DNA of 37,004 nucleotides, taken from a virus. The notes beneath the pieces were generated by a model. That model saw nothing but the letters and a program-made list of their open reading frames with translations. It ran no database searches and was not told the DNA's origin. The stretch spans positions 1 to 37,004 of the IMG/VR virus record IMGVR_UViG_3300037502_002054, one strand, 5' to 3'. Shown piece by piece: positions 31,027 through 37,004 of this stretch (its first letter is position 1; the number at the start of each line of letters is the position of its first letter). A program made the translations under genes and the position numbers.

Positions 31027-31518
31027 TTACTTCATTGAAACATTAAACCCTCGGCTTTTTAGTTCATCGAAAAGGTCTTCCAAGGTGATTACATCGGCCT
31101 CCACAATCAAGCTGTTTGCGTCTTGTTCTTCTTCATCGTTGGGCAGTTCAGCATCAAAGCCGGGTATATCCAATCCCCACCTTGTCAATTCTTCAGCATC
31201 CCATTCGTTGGCCAAGTTTTCCCAATCCCATTCGCCATAGCCAACATTATCCTTAATCACAAATTCATCCTTTTGCGCATCGGTCAATCCTTCGGCAACC
31301 ACAATCGGCACTTCTTTCCACTTCAGTTCTTGCATGGCCTTAAGCCGCATGTTGCCCCCTAAAACGGTCATTGTTTCATCGACCACTAAAGGACGAATAG
31401 TAGCCATTTCAGGAAACTCCACAAGCGACGCAACCAGCTTTTTGAATTTTTCATCCCGTATAAATCTTGGGTTACGGCTGTTTCCCTTCACCGAACCGAT
31501 TGGTACAAGTTTAACCAT
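31027..31518 (-). CDS. ParB/Srx-type N-terminal domain protein
   Basis: The 163-aa protein contains the ParB N-terminal fold: LVPIGSVKGNSRNPRFIRDE, a LRPL-like IRPLVVDETMTV strand pair, and GGNMRLKAMQEL, which corresponds to the GxxRxxA box that contacts nucleotide. No C-terminal HTH or methyltransferase is fused; an acidic helical tail closes the chain. Phages often place such proteins before terminase, but their role is not well established. It overlaps the VRR-NUC gene by 8 bases. Confidence 0.8.
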   Translation of the reverse strand: MVKLVPIGSVKGNSRNPRFIRDEKFKKLVASLVEFPEMATIRPLVVDETMTVLGGNMRLKAMQELKWKEVPIVVAEGLTDAQKDEFVIKDNVGYGEWDWENLANEWDAEELTRWGLDIPGFDAELPNDEEEQDANSLIVEADVITLEDLFDELKSRGFNVSMK

Positions 31519-31855
31519 TTTTCACAATTTCGTTAATTAAATTTGCGAAGCTGTCAAGGGTGCGCACGATGTAGTACCGCCCCCCGTTCGCTTTCAGCAT
31601 CTTTTCAAATTCTTTCTGCTCATCACTTTGTCGGCCATTACCCATTTTCAGTTCGATGCCGTGTAACGTGCCTTTGTAGAAAAACAGTAAATCCGATACC
31701 CCAGCGACAACGCCCATGCCTTTTAGTACCGCCCCGTTTGATGCGTTGATTGCCCTGCCGTTGGTGTGCCAAAGGTTTCGGTACAGGTCAGGATAATACT
31801 GCCTGAAGAAACGCACACAGGCCAATTGCAAAAGATGTTCACCGACTTTGGGCAT
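31511..31855 (-). CDS. VRR-NUC domain nuclease
   Basis: At 114 aa this is a stand-alone VRR-NUC (PD-(D/E)XK-like) domain. Visible core residues are E6, the D of GVSDLLFF and the E-x-K of GIELKMGNG, followed by QSDEQKEFEKMLKANGGRYY. Such phage proteins are viewed as structure-specific or Holliday-junction-like nucleases used in replication or packaging. It lies between the loader gene group and terminase. Confidence 0.9.
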   Translation of the reverse strand: MPKVGEHLLQLACVRFFRQYYPDLYRNLWHTNGRAINASNGAVLKGMGVVAGVSDLLFFYKGTLHGIELKMGNGRQSDEQKEFEKMLKANGGRYYIVRTLDSFANLINEIVKNG

Positions 31856-31864
31856 AAGGCAAAT

Positions 31865-32080
31865 TTAGGCCAATAGTTTCATGTGTGCAAGTGTAACCAT
31901 GTGCAAGCGTTCAAAGTATGGCAGAAAAGCCCTTTTGCCAGCGTTGTATTTCAAAATTGCGATATGCGATTTGGTAAACATGCCAAGGTCATTGATGCGT
32001 TCACCCCCTATGTTGATTTCGGGTTGCGGTTTGCTAAAGTCAATACCTTGCCAGTAGGCTTCGATTTCGGTGATGTTCAT
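31865..32080 (-). CDS. small protein, resembles DUF6965
   Basis: The 71-aa protein reads MNITEIEAYWQGIDFSKPQP, then FTKSHIAILKYNAGKRAFLP and a helical end. The pattern (start with MxxxEIExYW, then FxxSHIAILKxNxG...PYxxRL) matches my memory of DUF6965, a small family in Bacteroidota and their phages with unknown function. It overlaps the helicase-loader gene by four bases, so it is in the replication operon. Confidence 0.7.
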   Translation of the reverse strand: MNITEIEAYWQGIDFSKPQPEINIGGERINDLGMFTKSHIAILKYNAGKRAFLPYFERLHMVTLAHMKLLA

Positions 32081-32853
32081 TGCGGCGGTGTATATTTACC
32101 CCAAAAAGCATTGCGCATTTCATCGGCCTTGCTTGGCGGCGCTTCAACTACCCGATTGGCAATGATGCCCAACTTTTCGTAAATCTCAGCACGAAGATGG
32201 TCAGGGCATGGCACACCCTCATCTTCGGGTTCGGCTGGCAAAACCACCTTTGGCCATTCGGCAAGCGGCATCACTTCGACCTCCCCCCGAAGGTCATCAC
32301 CCGGCATGATAATCGTTTCCCATTTTTTGAACCGGGACATAAGCCTTGCATCAGGCTGGCCGTCCGTCCCGAATCGTGCCAATATTTGGGACAAAGTGTT
32401 GTTTGAAATTATGCCAGTAATAAACTTGCTATCCATTCGGCTTTCGATTATGTCGTACAGGATCGTGTTCTGCCGACCAAACGCACCGACCGCTTCATCT
32501 GCCCCGACATCGTCAAGTATCAAATGCCCGTACTTGGTTTTGTGAATAAACGCCAAGATGAATTCATCAGGGTTTTTCATCGCCGCATACTCACGAAACA
32601 GATGCCGCATGTTGTAGAAAGTAAACTGCTTTTCGGGTTGGGCCGCTAAAAATAACCGTGTGTAGATTGTCTTGCCTGTGCCCGTATCACCCGTCAAGAA
32701 AAACGATTTGTTGGTGTCAAATGCGGTGCAAAGCTTACGCACGGCGGCGGCACGTTCTTTGGTTAAAACCATTTTGTTGGGTTGAAATACGATGTTTGCC
32801 AGTTCAATTGCACGGCGGTCAAGGGTTGTTTCGGTTAATGTGTAGGTTTTCAT
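32077..32853 (-). CDS. DnaC-like AAA+ helicase loader
   Basis: The 258-aa ATPase has Walker A GDTGTGKT (55-62), Walker B HLILDDVG (110-117), and a sensor region GIISNNTLSQ (147-156) before an R-finger-like RLMSRFKKWE. This is the DnaC/IstB-type order. It would load the host replicative helicase, since no phage DnaB was found here. It lies just after the replication-initiation gene and four bases overlap with the next gene. Confidence 0.85.
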   Translation of the reverse strand: MKTYTLTETTLDRRAIELANIVFQPNKMVLTKERAAAVRKLCTAFDTNKSFFLTGDTGTGKTIYTRLFLAAQPEKQFTFYNMRHLFREYAAMKNPDEFILAFIHKTKYGHLILDDVGADEAVGAFGRQNTILYDIIESRMDSKFITGIISNNTLSQILARFGTDGQPDARLMSRFKKWETIIMPGDDLRGEVEVMPLAEWPKVVLPAEPEDEGVPCPDHLRAEIYEKLGIIANRVVEAPPSKADEMRNAFWGKYTPPQ

Positions 32854-32872
32854 TGTGCAAATGTATTAAAAA

Positions 32873-33673
32873 TTAAAACGGCATATCAGGTGAAGGGTTG
32901 GCCAAGGCTTCTAAACGCTTGGTGCTGCGTTCTGCTGCTGCTATCGTTGCTGGATCCAGCCAAGGTTTACCTGCCGGCAGGCTTGTTGATGTGCCTTTGG
33001 CTTGCTTTTCTTTTCTGCCGTATAGCTGGGCCCAGTTCTTTTCTGCTGCGCTCATAATTGCGGTGTACATTTCGGCAACCGTATGCCCTTCAATTTCTTT
33101 TTTTGAAATCAGCATACTTTGCTTGGTAATGACCTTCTTTTTTTTCAGCCACAGCATCGTTACTTCACGAAGGTTTTCATCGGTTTTGAAATCACCAAGC
33201 AAATCATTGCAAAAATCTTCACGGGTGTATGTGTTTACACTCTTATTACCTTCTTTAATTATTTCTTTATTACCTTCTTTATTATATATGCCCTGTGATG
33301 TGCCCTGTGATGTGCCCTCTGTTATGCCCTTTGATGTGCCCTTTGTTTGCCCTTTGGTCGTTTCTAAACCTTGGTAAACCCCCCAATTTACAAGTGTTAC
33401 AAGCGAAAATTTACCGTGCCCTTTCCAAACGATTTCGCCACTATCTTCAAGAATTTCAATTGCCCTTCTAACTTGCTTTTTTGTCAGGCCGCATTGGTCA
33501 CCAAATTTCTCATAACTGGTAACGAATTGGCCAGCCTGAACGGTTAGCTTTCCGAACTTTGATTGCATGAAATTTGCCGAAAGTAGGCAATGAATAAAGG
33601 CAGATTTTACAGGCAAATCATGATACCATGCCCAATCTTTTATCTTACGATGAAGTTGAATGTATCCGCACAT
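32873..33673 (-). CDS. replication initiation protein (replisome-organiser type)
   Basis: ATG 33673 (MCGYIQLHRKIKDWAWYHDL) is the natural start: members of this family begin with a GYIxLxRKIxDWxWY-type motif, and the longer frame upstream reads as noise. The N-terminal 110 residues are a winged helix (YEKFGDQCGLTKKQVRRAIE; VTLVNWGVYQ). A Gly/Thr/Ser/Lys linker encoded by 11-12 bp repeats follows, then a helical DnaD-like C-terminal domain. It precedes a DnaC-like loader, the expected partner. The repeats probably double as origin sites. Length after start correction is 266 aa. Confidence 0.8.
   Translation of the reverse strand: MCGYIQLHRKIKDWAWYHDLPVKSAFIHCLLSANFMQSKFGKLTVQAGQFVTSYEKFGDQCGLTKKQVRRAIEILEDSGEIVWKGHGKFSLVTLVNWGVYQGLETTKGQTKGTSKGITEGTSQGTSQGIYNKEGNKEIIKEGNKSVNTYTREDFCNDLLGDFKTDENLREVTMLWLKKKKVITKQSMLISKKEIEGHTVAEMYTAIMSAAEKNWAQLYGRKEKQAKGTSTSLPAGKPWLDPATIAAAERSTKRLEALANPSPDMPF
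33241..33358. repeat. candidate replication origin: iterons plus AT-rich block
   Basis: Six copies of GCCC-centred units (consensus TGTGCCCTNTGA on the plus strand) lie at 33287-33358, at spacings of 12 bp except one of 11. They border a very AT-rich 46-bp block (33241-33286) that holds two copies of ATTACCTTCTTTA. Iterons plus an AT-rich unwinding element inside the initiator gene is the lambda O / ori layout. Function is inferred. Confidence 0.55.
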
Positions 33674-33815
33674 AGCGTTAAAATTAGTAATGCCATGCCC
33701 CGAAGTCGCAAAATCCGGTAGCAATTGGGAACCATCCCTCGGAAATCGCAGCCAACGGCAGCATGGCAATTTTTGTTAATCTATTCATTTGGCATTTGGC
33801 TTGCTACGGCCTCAT

Positions 33816-33823
33816 CAAATATA
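33816..33823 (-). promoter_or_regulatory. promoter of the replication operon
   Basis: TATATTTG on the minus strand fits the -7 consensus, preceded by GATTCTTTG as in modules B and C. The predicted leader to ATG 33673 is about 140 bases long, unusually long for this genome. It contains a 34-codon ORF (33684-33788) that may be chance. Confidence 0.55.
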
Positions 33824-33834
33824 CAAAGAATCCG

Positions 33835-34635
33835 TCAAATATCGCACCATTCAGCACCTACTTTTATGGCCGATACCATTCTCAGCATGTACTCAAACGC
33901 ATCATGAAACGGCATTGCATTGGCGTTGGCAACCACTTCGTTTACCATGCCTTCAATTGCCAACCAACGGTCATCTTCTTGGTAGCCGATGCTCCATTTT
34001 TTACTGCTGTAAATTAGCATAAAGTCGCTGTCGCTTAGAAAAGAATACCAAGCCACATCTTGCTGGGGTTCGCCACCGAATTTTGACAATTCAAGGCTGT
34101 ATTCATTGTCCAAAGGTGTGCATAGTGGCCACATATCTTGGCCGATTACTGTTGTGCCGTTTCTAATGCCTTGTTCGTGCCTTTCGATGTCAGCCCCGTA
34201 TGGGTAGCTTTTGATAGCGTAGTCGAAGGCTACAATGGCAACGTGGTCTGGATAGTTTGAAACAAAGTCCACAAGGCCCTTGCCGTTCATTTGCATGGCC
34301 ATCATAACTTGCATCTTTTCTTGGTTGTAGGCGATGCCGATTTCGATTAGTGATTTTTTGTTTTTTGGGGCATAGTATTTTTGCCGCCATGCCAATAAAT
34401 ACTTAACGCTGCTGGCATCAAAGAAATGCCCCCTTGCTGTTCTGTACCCTGCTTCATTTAGCTTAAAAGAAATGGCCGCCAATGTCATGCTGGGGACATC
34501 AATGCTTTCAAGGAAATCAATGGCAGCTCGTCGGCTGTCATCTTTCTTAATTTTAGCAATTCGCTTGTCAAAGGCTGCCTTTCGGGCTTTAATCAAATGT
34601 TCTGTTTGCCGTTGGCTTATTGTTCTTTTGCTCAT
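33835..34635 (-). CDS. hypothetical protein with recombinase-like helical segment
   Basis: The 266-aa protein starts MSKRTISQRQTEHLIKARKA and is very basic for the first 60 residues. Residues 50-75 (MTLAAISFKLNEAGYRTARG, then HFFDASSVKYLL) closely recall the LNxxGyrTxxGxxFxxxSVxxIL segment of the recombinase domain found in serine recombinases. No catalytic domain is fused. The remaining 190 residues are not recognised. It may bind DNA; it is the third gene of the operon from module promoter E, just before the replication genes. Confidence 0.65.
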   Translation of the reverse strand: MSKRTISQRQTEHLIKARKAAFDKRIAKIKKDDSRRAAIDFLESIDVPSMTLAAISFKLNEAGYRTARGHFFDASSVKYLLAWRQKYYAPKNKKSLIEIGIAYNQEKMQVMMAMQMNGKGLVDFVSNYPDHVAIVAFDYAIKSYPYGADIERHEQGIRNGTTVIGQDMWPLCTPLDNEYSLELSKFGGEPQQDVAWYSFLSDSDFMLIYSSKKWSIGYQEDDRWLAIEGMVNEVVANANAMPFHDAFEYMLRMVSAIKVGAEWCDI

Positions 34636-34652
34636 GGTGTGTGTATTAAAGG

Positions 34653-34883
34653 TTAAAGGTTAGTAGGTTTTGACCAGTTAATTCGGTAGCTTGAATTGTT
34701 GTGCTTTTCGATTTCAAAGCCGTTGGTTATCAGCTTTTGAACATCTTCATCAGCAATCGGGTTAAATACCCAGCAGTGAAATTCGCCCTGCTTAGCTTTT
34801 TCAAGGCACATGGCTTCGATTTCGGCCATGGTAATTCTTGGCTTGCTGGTGGCCAAGTTGTAAAGGTGATTTGCGTAGATCAT
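34653..34883 (-). CDS. small hypothetical protein, 76 aa
   Basis: The protein reads MIYANHLYNLATSKPRITMA, with FHCWVFNPIADEDVQKLITN and GFEIEKHNNSSYRINWSKP. The mixed alpha/beta pattern with NGFEI...YRINW resembles small phage proteins of unknown role. It lies 18 bases after gene 34902-35081 and 17 bases before gene 33835-34635, in the operon from module promoter E. Confidence 0.6.
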   Translation of the reverse strand: MIYANHLYNLATSKPRITMAEIEAMCLEKAKQGEFHCWVFNPIADEDVQKLITNGFEIEKHNNSSYRINWSKPTNL

Positions 34884-34901
34884 GGTGTTTGTGTTTATGG
34901 G

Positions 34902-35081
34902 TTAAAGGTTATGATAAGTGTATTCTTTGTTAAATTCTTTTTGCAATTCTTCTATTTTGTTTTTTGCAGCTTTGGTTTCTTCTCTTAAAAAATCAGCATC
35001 AATTTCTTTGGTGTTTTTAAGCATTTCTATCCTTTTTTGCTCTTTGATAATTTGGCTGTGTAGTGTTTCTAACTTTGTCAT
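34902..35081 (-). CDS. small coiled-coil protein, 59 aa
   Basis: The ATG at 35081 opens MTKLETLHSQIIKEQKRIEM, then LKNTKEIDADFLREETKAAK and NKIEELQKEFNKEYTYHNL. It is a single long charged helix, likely to dimerise as a coiled coil. It is the first gene after module promoter E, with a leader of about 18 bases. No function can be assigned. Confidence 0.6.
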   Translation of the reverse strand: MTKLETLHSQIIKEQKRIEMLKNTKEIDADFLREETKAAKNKIEELQKEFNKEYTYHNL

Positions 35082-35103
35082 TGCTTTGTGAATTAGTGTA
35101 CAG

Positions 35104-35179
35104 CAAACCTAAAAAGAATATCAATACGAAAATCAGATCTACTAAAATACACCCAGCATTTTAACACTTTTTAACACTT
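35104..35179 (-). promoter_or_regulatory. module promoter E, operator inverted
   Basis: The minus-strand -7 box TAGGTTTG is at 35104-35111 and the upstream box ATTTTCGTATTGA at 35121-35133. Two TTTAACACTT 10-mers (plus-strand sense) are at 35160-35169 and 35170-35179, in the same inverted orientation and spacing as in module D. It drives genes from 35081 leftward. Confidence 0.8.
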
Positions 35180-35196
35180 GGGCATAAAAAGAAAAA

Positions 35197-35218
35197 GCCC
35201 CAACCTTTCGGCAGGGGC
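35197..35218 (-). terminator. GAAA-capped terminator after ssb
   Basis: On the minus strand GCCCC-TG-CC, loop GAAA, GG-TT-GGGGC is followed by TTTTTCTTTTT. It lies 24 bases after the SSB stop and ends the recombination operon. Confidence 0.85.
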
Positions 35219-35241
35219 AATTTCACACCTAACACACTATC

Positions 35242-35607
35242 TTAGAATGGCAGGTTCTCGCCATCGGTTTGCAGTTCAGGTAAACGGCCACCGCCAGTTT
35301 CGGTACGCAAGCCGCCAAGCAGTTCGACTTGGTTCACCAGCACCTTGATGTCGTTGCCGATCTTGTCGTTGCCTTCTTTGTCTTTGTAAACGTCAAGAAC
35401 AGGTCGGCCGCTAATGTACACCTGCGTGCCTTTGCTCAAGAATTTAGCAACCCCAGCAGGCTTGCCGTCCCGACCGAACAAGGTGCAGCGAAACCATTGC
35501 GTTTCTTCGCCTTTGCCAACCGCTACAGAAAAGGTAGTGATGTCTTTGTTTTTGCCGACCAGTTCAGCGTCTTTGCCGATTCTGCCGATTAATTGTAGTT
35601 GTAACAT
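35242..35607 (-). CDS. ssb: single-stranded DNA-binding protein
   Basis: The 121-aa protein has the OB-fold pattern of bacterial SSB: LQLQLIGRIGKDAELVGKNK, TTFSVAVGKGEETQWFRCTL, FLSKGTQVYISGRPVLDVYK, and a final strand VNQVELLGG. It ends in an acidic tip DGENLPF, the conserved protein-docking tail. It coats ssDNA during phage replication and recombination. It is the last gene of the operon with the exonuclease, four bases after gene 35611-35919, and is followed by a strong terminator. Confidence 0.92.
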   Translation of the reverse strand: MLQLQLIGRIGKDAELVGKNKDITTFSVAVGKGEETQWFRCTLFGRDGKPAGVAKFLSKGTQVYISGRPVLDVYKDKEGNDKIGNDIKVLVNQVELLGGLRTETGGGRLPELQTDGENLPF

Positions 35608-35610
35608 GGT

Positions 35611-35919
35611 TTATTTGGTTTTGATTAGTTTCTTACGTTGAATTGCTTTGCTTACGATATGCTGGCCGATTTCTTTGCCATCCATCGACAGCCAAGACAG
35701 CAGATGTTTTAGGTCGGCTGCCCGGTTGGCGCACGTGCCGATTATCAGTTCGCCCTTCTGCCCGTTTTGGGTAATGGCAATCGAAGCGGTTGCCGTTTCT
35801 TTGTCGGGATATGACCTGACAATAATCGGTACATCTAAGTAGGTTGGCCGAATCATTTGGGCCCAACTGCCGTCCTTGATTTGTTCAAAGCCAAGCTGTT
35901 CTAATTGCTCTTTTCTCAT
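35611..35919 (-). CDS. hypothetical protein before ssb, 102 aa
   Basis: The protein starts MRKEQLEQLGFEQIKDGSWA and continues with beta strands (YLDVPIIVRSYPDKETATAS) and a basic end (AIQRKKLIKTK). It has no known motif. It lies between the DnaA-like gene (10 bases) and ssb (3 bases), so a role in replication or recombination is plausible by context only. Confidence 0.6.
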   Translation of the reverse strand: MRKEQLEQLGFEQIKDGSWAQMIRPTYLDVPIIVRSYPDKETATASIAITQNGQKGELIIGTCANRAADLKHLLSWLSMDGKEIGQHIVSKAIQRKKLIKTK

Positions 35920-35929
35920 GGTTTGTGTG

Positions 35930-36400
35930 TTAGTTGTAATTAATTGACGTGAAGATAGGTGTATTTTTATTCATTTCCAATTCTTGCATGACCATTTTTA
36001 TATGCTCGCAAAATTCAATGCAGCGCATGTAGTATTGCGGGTCGGCCAAGATAGAATCCTGCACAAACTTGATGCTGTGCATGACCGTTGCATGCTCACA
36101 ATTCAGCATTTTGCCAATGTCTTGAAGGCTCATTGATGTAGCACAGCGCATCGCAAACCTCATGGCATGCTTGAAGTGTTTTACTTCCCTAAACCTTCGC
36201 TTGCTGTATGCGGCTTCGTAAGGCAACCCCCAGTAATCGGCAGCGGCTTTGATGACCGCCCGTTGATGTTCGGTGCGCAAATGCATCTTAAAGAATTCAT
36301 CGTTTCGGCTGTTGATTATCCGGTCGATTTCGGTGCGAATCTTCAACAAGCTATCGTTGTCCTGTTTCAAAAGATAGCGTTCAAATTGTCGTTCAGTCAT
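35930..36400 (-). CDS. DnaA domain IV-like DNA-binding protein
   Basis: The 156-aa protein has a coiled N-terminal region and a C-terminal HTH: HFKHAMRFAMRCATSMSLQD, then IGKMLNCEHATVMHSIKFVQ. The last part matches the DnaA signature with HxTVxHxxxxI, which recognises DnaA boxes in the host protein. No AAA+ domain is present. It could bind a phage origin or compete for host DnaA sites. It overlaps the exonuclease stop by four bases. Confidence 0.8.
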   Translation of the reverse strand: MTERQFERYLLKQDNDSLLKIRTEIDRIINSRNDEFFKMHLRTEHQRAVIKAAADYWGLPYEAAYSKRRFREVKHFKHAMRFAMRCATSMSLQDIGKMLNCEHATVMHSIKFVQDSILADPQYYMRCIEFCEHIKMVMQELEMNKNTPIFTSINYN

Positions 36401-37004
36401 TGTAATTGTGGTAAAAGTTCAACTTCGATAATGTTTCGGCACATTTGTACCCGTTCGTAGATAGCCTGAATGGTTGCCTCGTCATAGTAAATATCAAACA
36501 CCTTCAACCGATATTTGGCTGGGATATTTGTCAGGTCAAGTTGTATGCCGCCAAGTTCTTCAGGTGTCGGCATTAAAACGTACACCAACTGGGCCCGTTT
36601 AAGGCCCAACAGGTGCATGTACCCCTGAAGCTGATACCAATATCCTTTCGGTGGGTTTCGTTCCCACATTGGGAAGGTAAACACGTCCCAAGGGCATTTA
36701 ATGTCAACAACCGTGTTGCCGTGAATAACGTCAGGTGTGCCAGTTAAGAATTCGTTTTCAAAGAAGGTTTCGTTTTTCTCAGGCATAAACCAGTTAAGGT
36801 GCTGGCCAGCGAATTCAATGGCTTCATCTTCTACCATTCGGCCCTTCTCCATAGGGCGGCTGTCAATCTGCTTACGCACCCCGTAGATTTGTTCGATAAT
36901 CCAATCTTGTAGGTACGAATAGCATGTTGCACCTGCGGTGTCCTTCCCCCTGCCATTGGCCATAATTTGACCAATGGCGCTGCATCTGATTTTGAAATCT
37001 TGCA
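36397..37004 (-). CDS. YqaJ-type exonuclease, start at window edge
   Basis: The visible frame begins QDFKIRCSAIGQIMANGRGK, a typical start for phage YqaJ/lambda-exo-like nucleases (PD-(D/E)XK). An ATG at 36963 is internal. Catalytic elements are the E of MVEDEAIE, GTPDVI and VDIKCPWD, then a Y-x-x-QLQGYM helix. The nuclease digests one strand of DNA ends for the annealing protein. The first base of its ATG would be base 1 if the genome is circular, giving 202 aa. It overlaps the DnaA-like gene by four bases. Confidence 0.9.
   Translation of the reverse strand, partial: QDFKIRCSAIGQIMANGRGKDTAGATCYSYLQDWIIEQIYGVRKQIDSRPMEKGRMVEDEAIEFAGQHLNWFMPEKNETFFENEFLTGTPDVIHGNTVVDIKCPWDVFTFPMWERNPPKGYWYQLQGYMHLLGLKRAQLVYVLMPTPEELGGIQLDLTNIPAKYRLKVFDIYYDEATIQAIYERVQMCRNIIEVELLPQLQ

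Noticed and set aside
33287-33358. Short tandem repeats as a CRISPR array
   Set aside because: Units are 12 bp with no spacers and lie in frame within a coding gene; they fit iterons and a protein linker.
32898-33377. 159-aa plus-strand ORF opposite the replication gene
   Set aside because: Its sequence is the reverse of the repeat linker and helical tail of the replication protein; no context supports a gene.
33674-33769. 32-residue N-terminal extension of the replication protein
   Set aside because: The extension is Cys/Arg/Trp-rich noise, and the family motif starts at the ATG 33673.
33684-33788. 34-codon leader ORF in front of the replication gene
   Set aside because: The frame is short, has no conserved feature I can see and could be chance in a 140-base leader; kept only as a note.
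1-37004. Integrase, attachment site or repressor of a temperate phage
   Set aside because: No tyrosine or serine integrase motif and no tRNA fragment was seen; the recombinase-like segment at 33835-34635 lacks a catalytic domain.

Overview
The window looks like the genome of a tailed, siphovirus-like phage of the Bacteroidota. The evidence for the host group is the promoter style: TAnnTTTG -7 boxes lie upstream of many genes and classical Shine-Dalgarno sites are scarce. Long operons joined by 1-14 base overlaps, terminase, portal, scaffold, capsid, tape measure and an amidase endolysin identify it as a phage. No integrase, tRNA, CRISPR array or insertion sequence was seen.

The two ends probably abut, so the window is likely one complete circular or circularly permuted genome of 37,004 bp. 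Joining base 1 to base 37004 creates an ATG exactly where the YqaJ-type exonuclease should begin, and puts it directly after the annealing-protein gene cut by the left edge. Nearly everything is on the minus strand, so the natural reading order is from high to low coordinates.

In that order: (1) recombination and replication entry (36397-37004 plus 1-1277, then 36400 to 35242): HTH protein, ssDNA-annealing protein, exonuclease, DnaA-domain-IV-like protein, SSB. (2) Small early genes and replication (35081 to 31511): replication-initiation protein with iteron-like repeats inside its gene, DnaC-like loader, VRR-NUC nuclease. (3) ParB-like protein and terminase (31518 to 29357). (4) Connector, fibre and lysis genes (29253 to 23178). 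(5) Tail genes (22909 to 14700), including a tail-assembly chaperone pair linked by an A-AAA-AAG slippery site, the tape measure and two large distal tail proteins. (6) Minor head protein, then glycosylation genes and a plus-strand HTH plus glycosyltransferase pair (14700 to 12260). (7) Probable tail-tube protein, small early-type genes, a glycosyltransferase/beta-propeller fusion, portal, scaffold, capsid and holin (12175 to 1442).

The most unusual feature is regulatory. Five intergenic regions (near 1340, 5430, 11200, 11550 and 35140) share one module: a UUCG- or GAAA-capped terminator, one or two copies of a 10-bp AAGTGTTAAA element, then a promoter with an extended upstream box (TTTTCGyATTGA, 9-10 bp, TAnnTTTG). 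Each drives small non-structural genes. Three of these cassettes sit among virion genes, so a dispersed early regulon appears to be embedded in the structural region. Other notable items are an array of different palindromes in front of gene 4649-4834, a candidate origin inside the replication gene, and three glycosylation-related genes. No stretch longer than 300 bases lacks a gene once the short genes at 5073-5404 are accepted.
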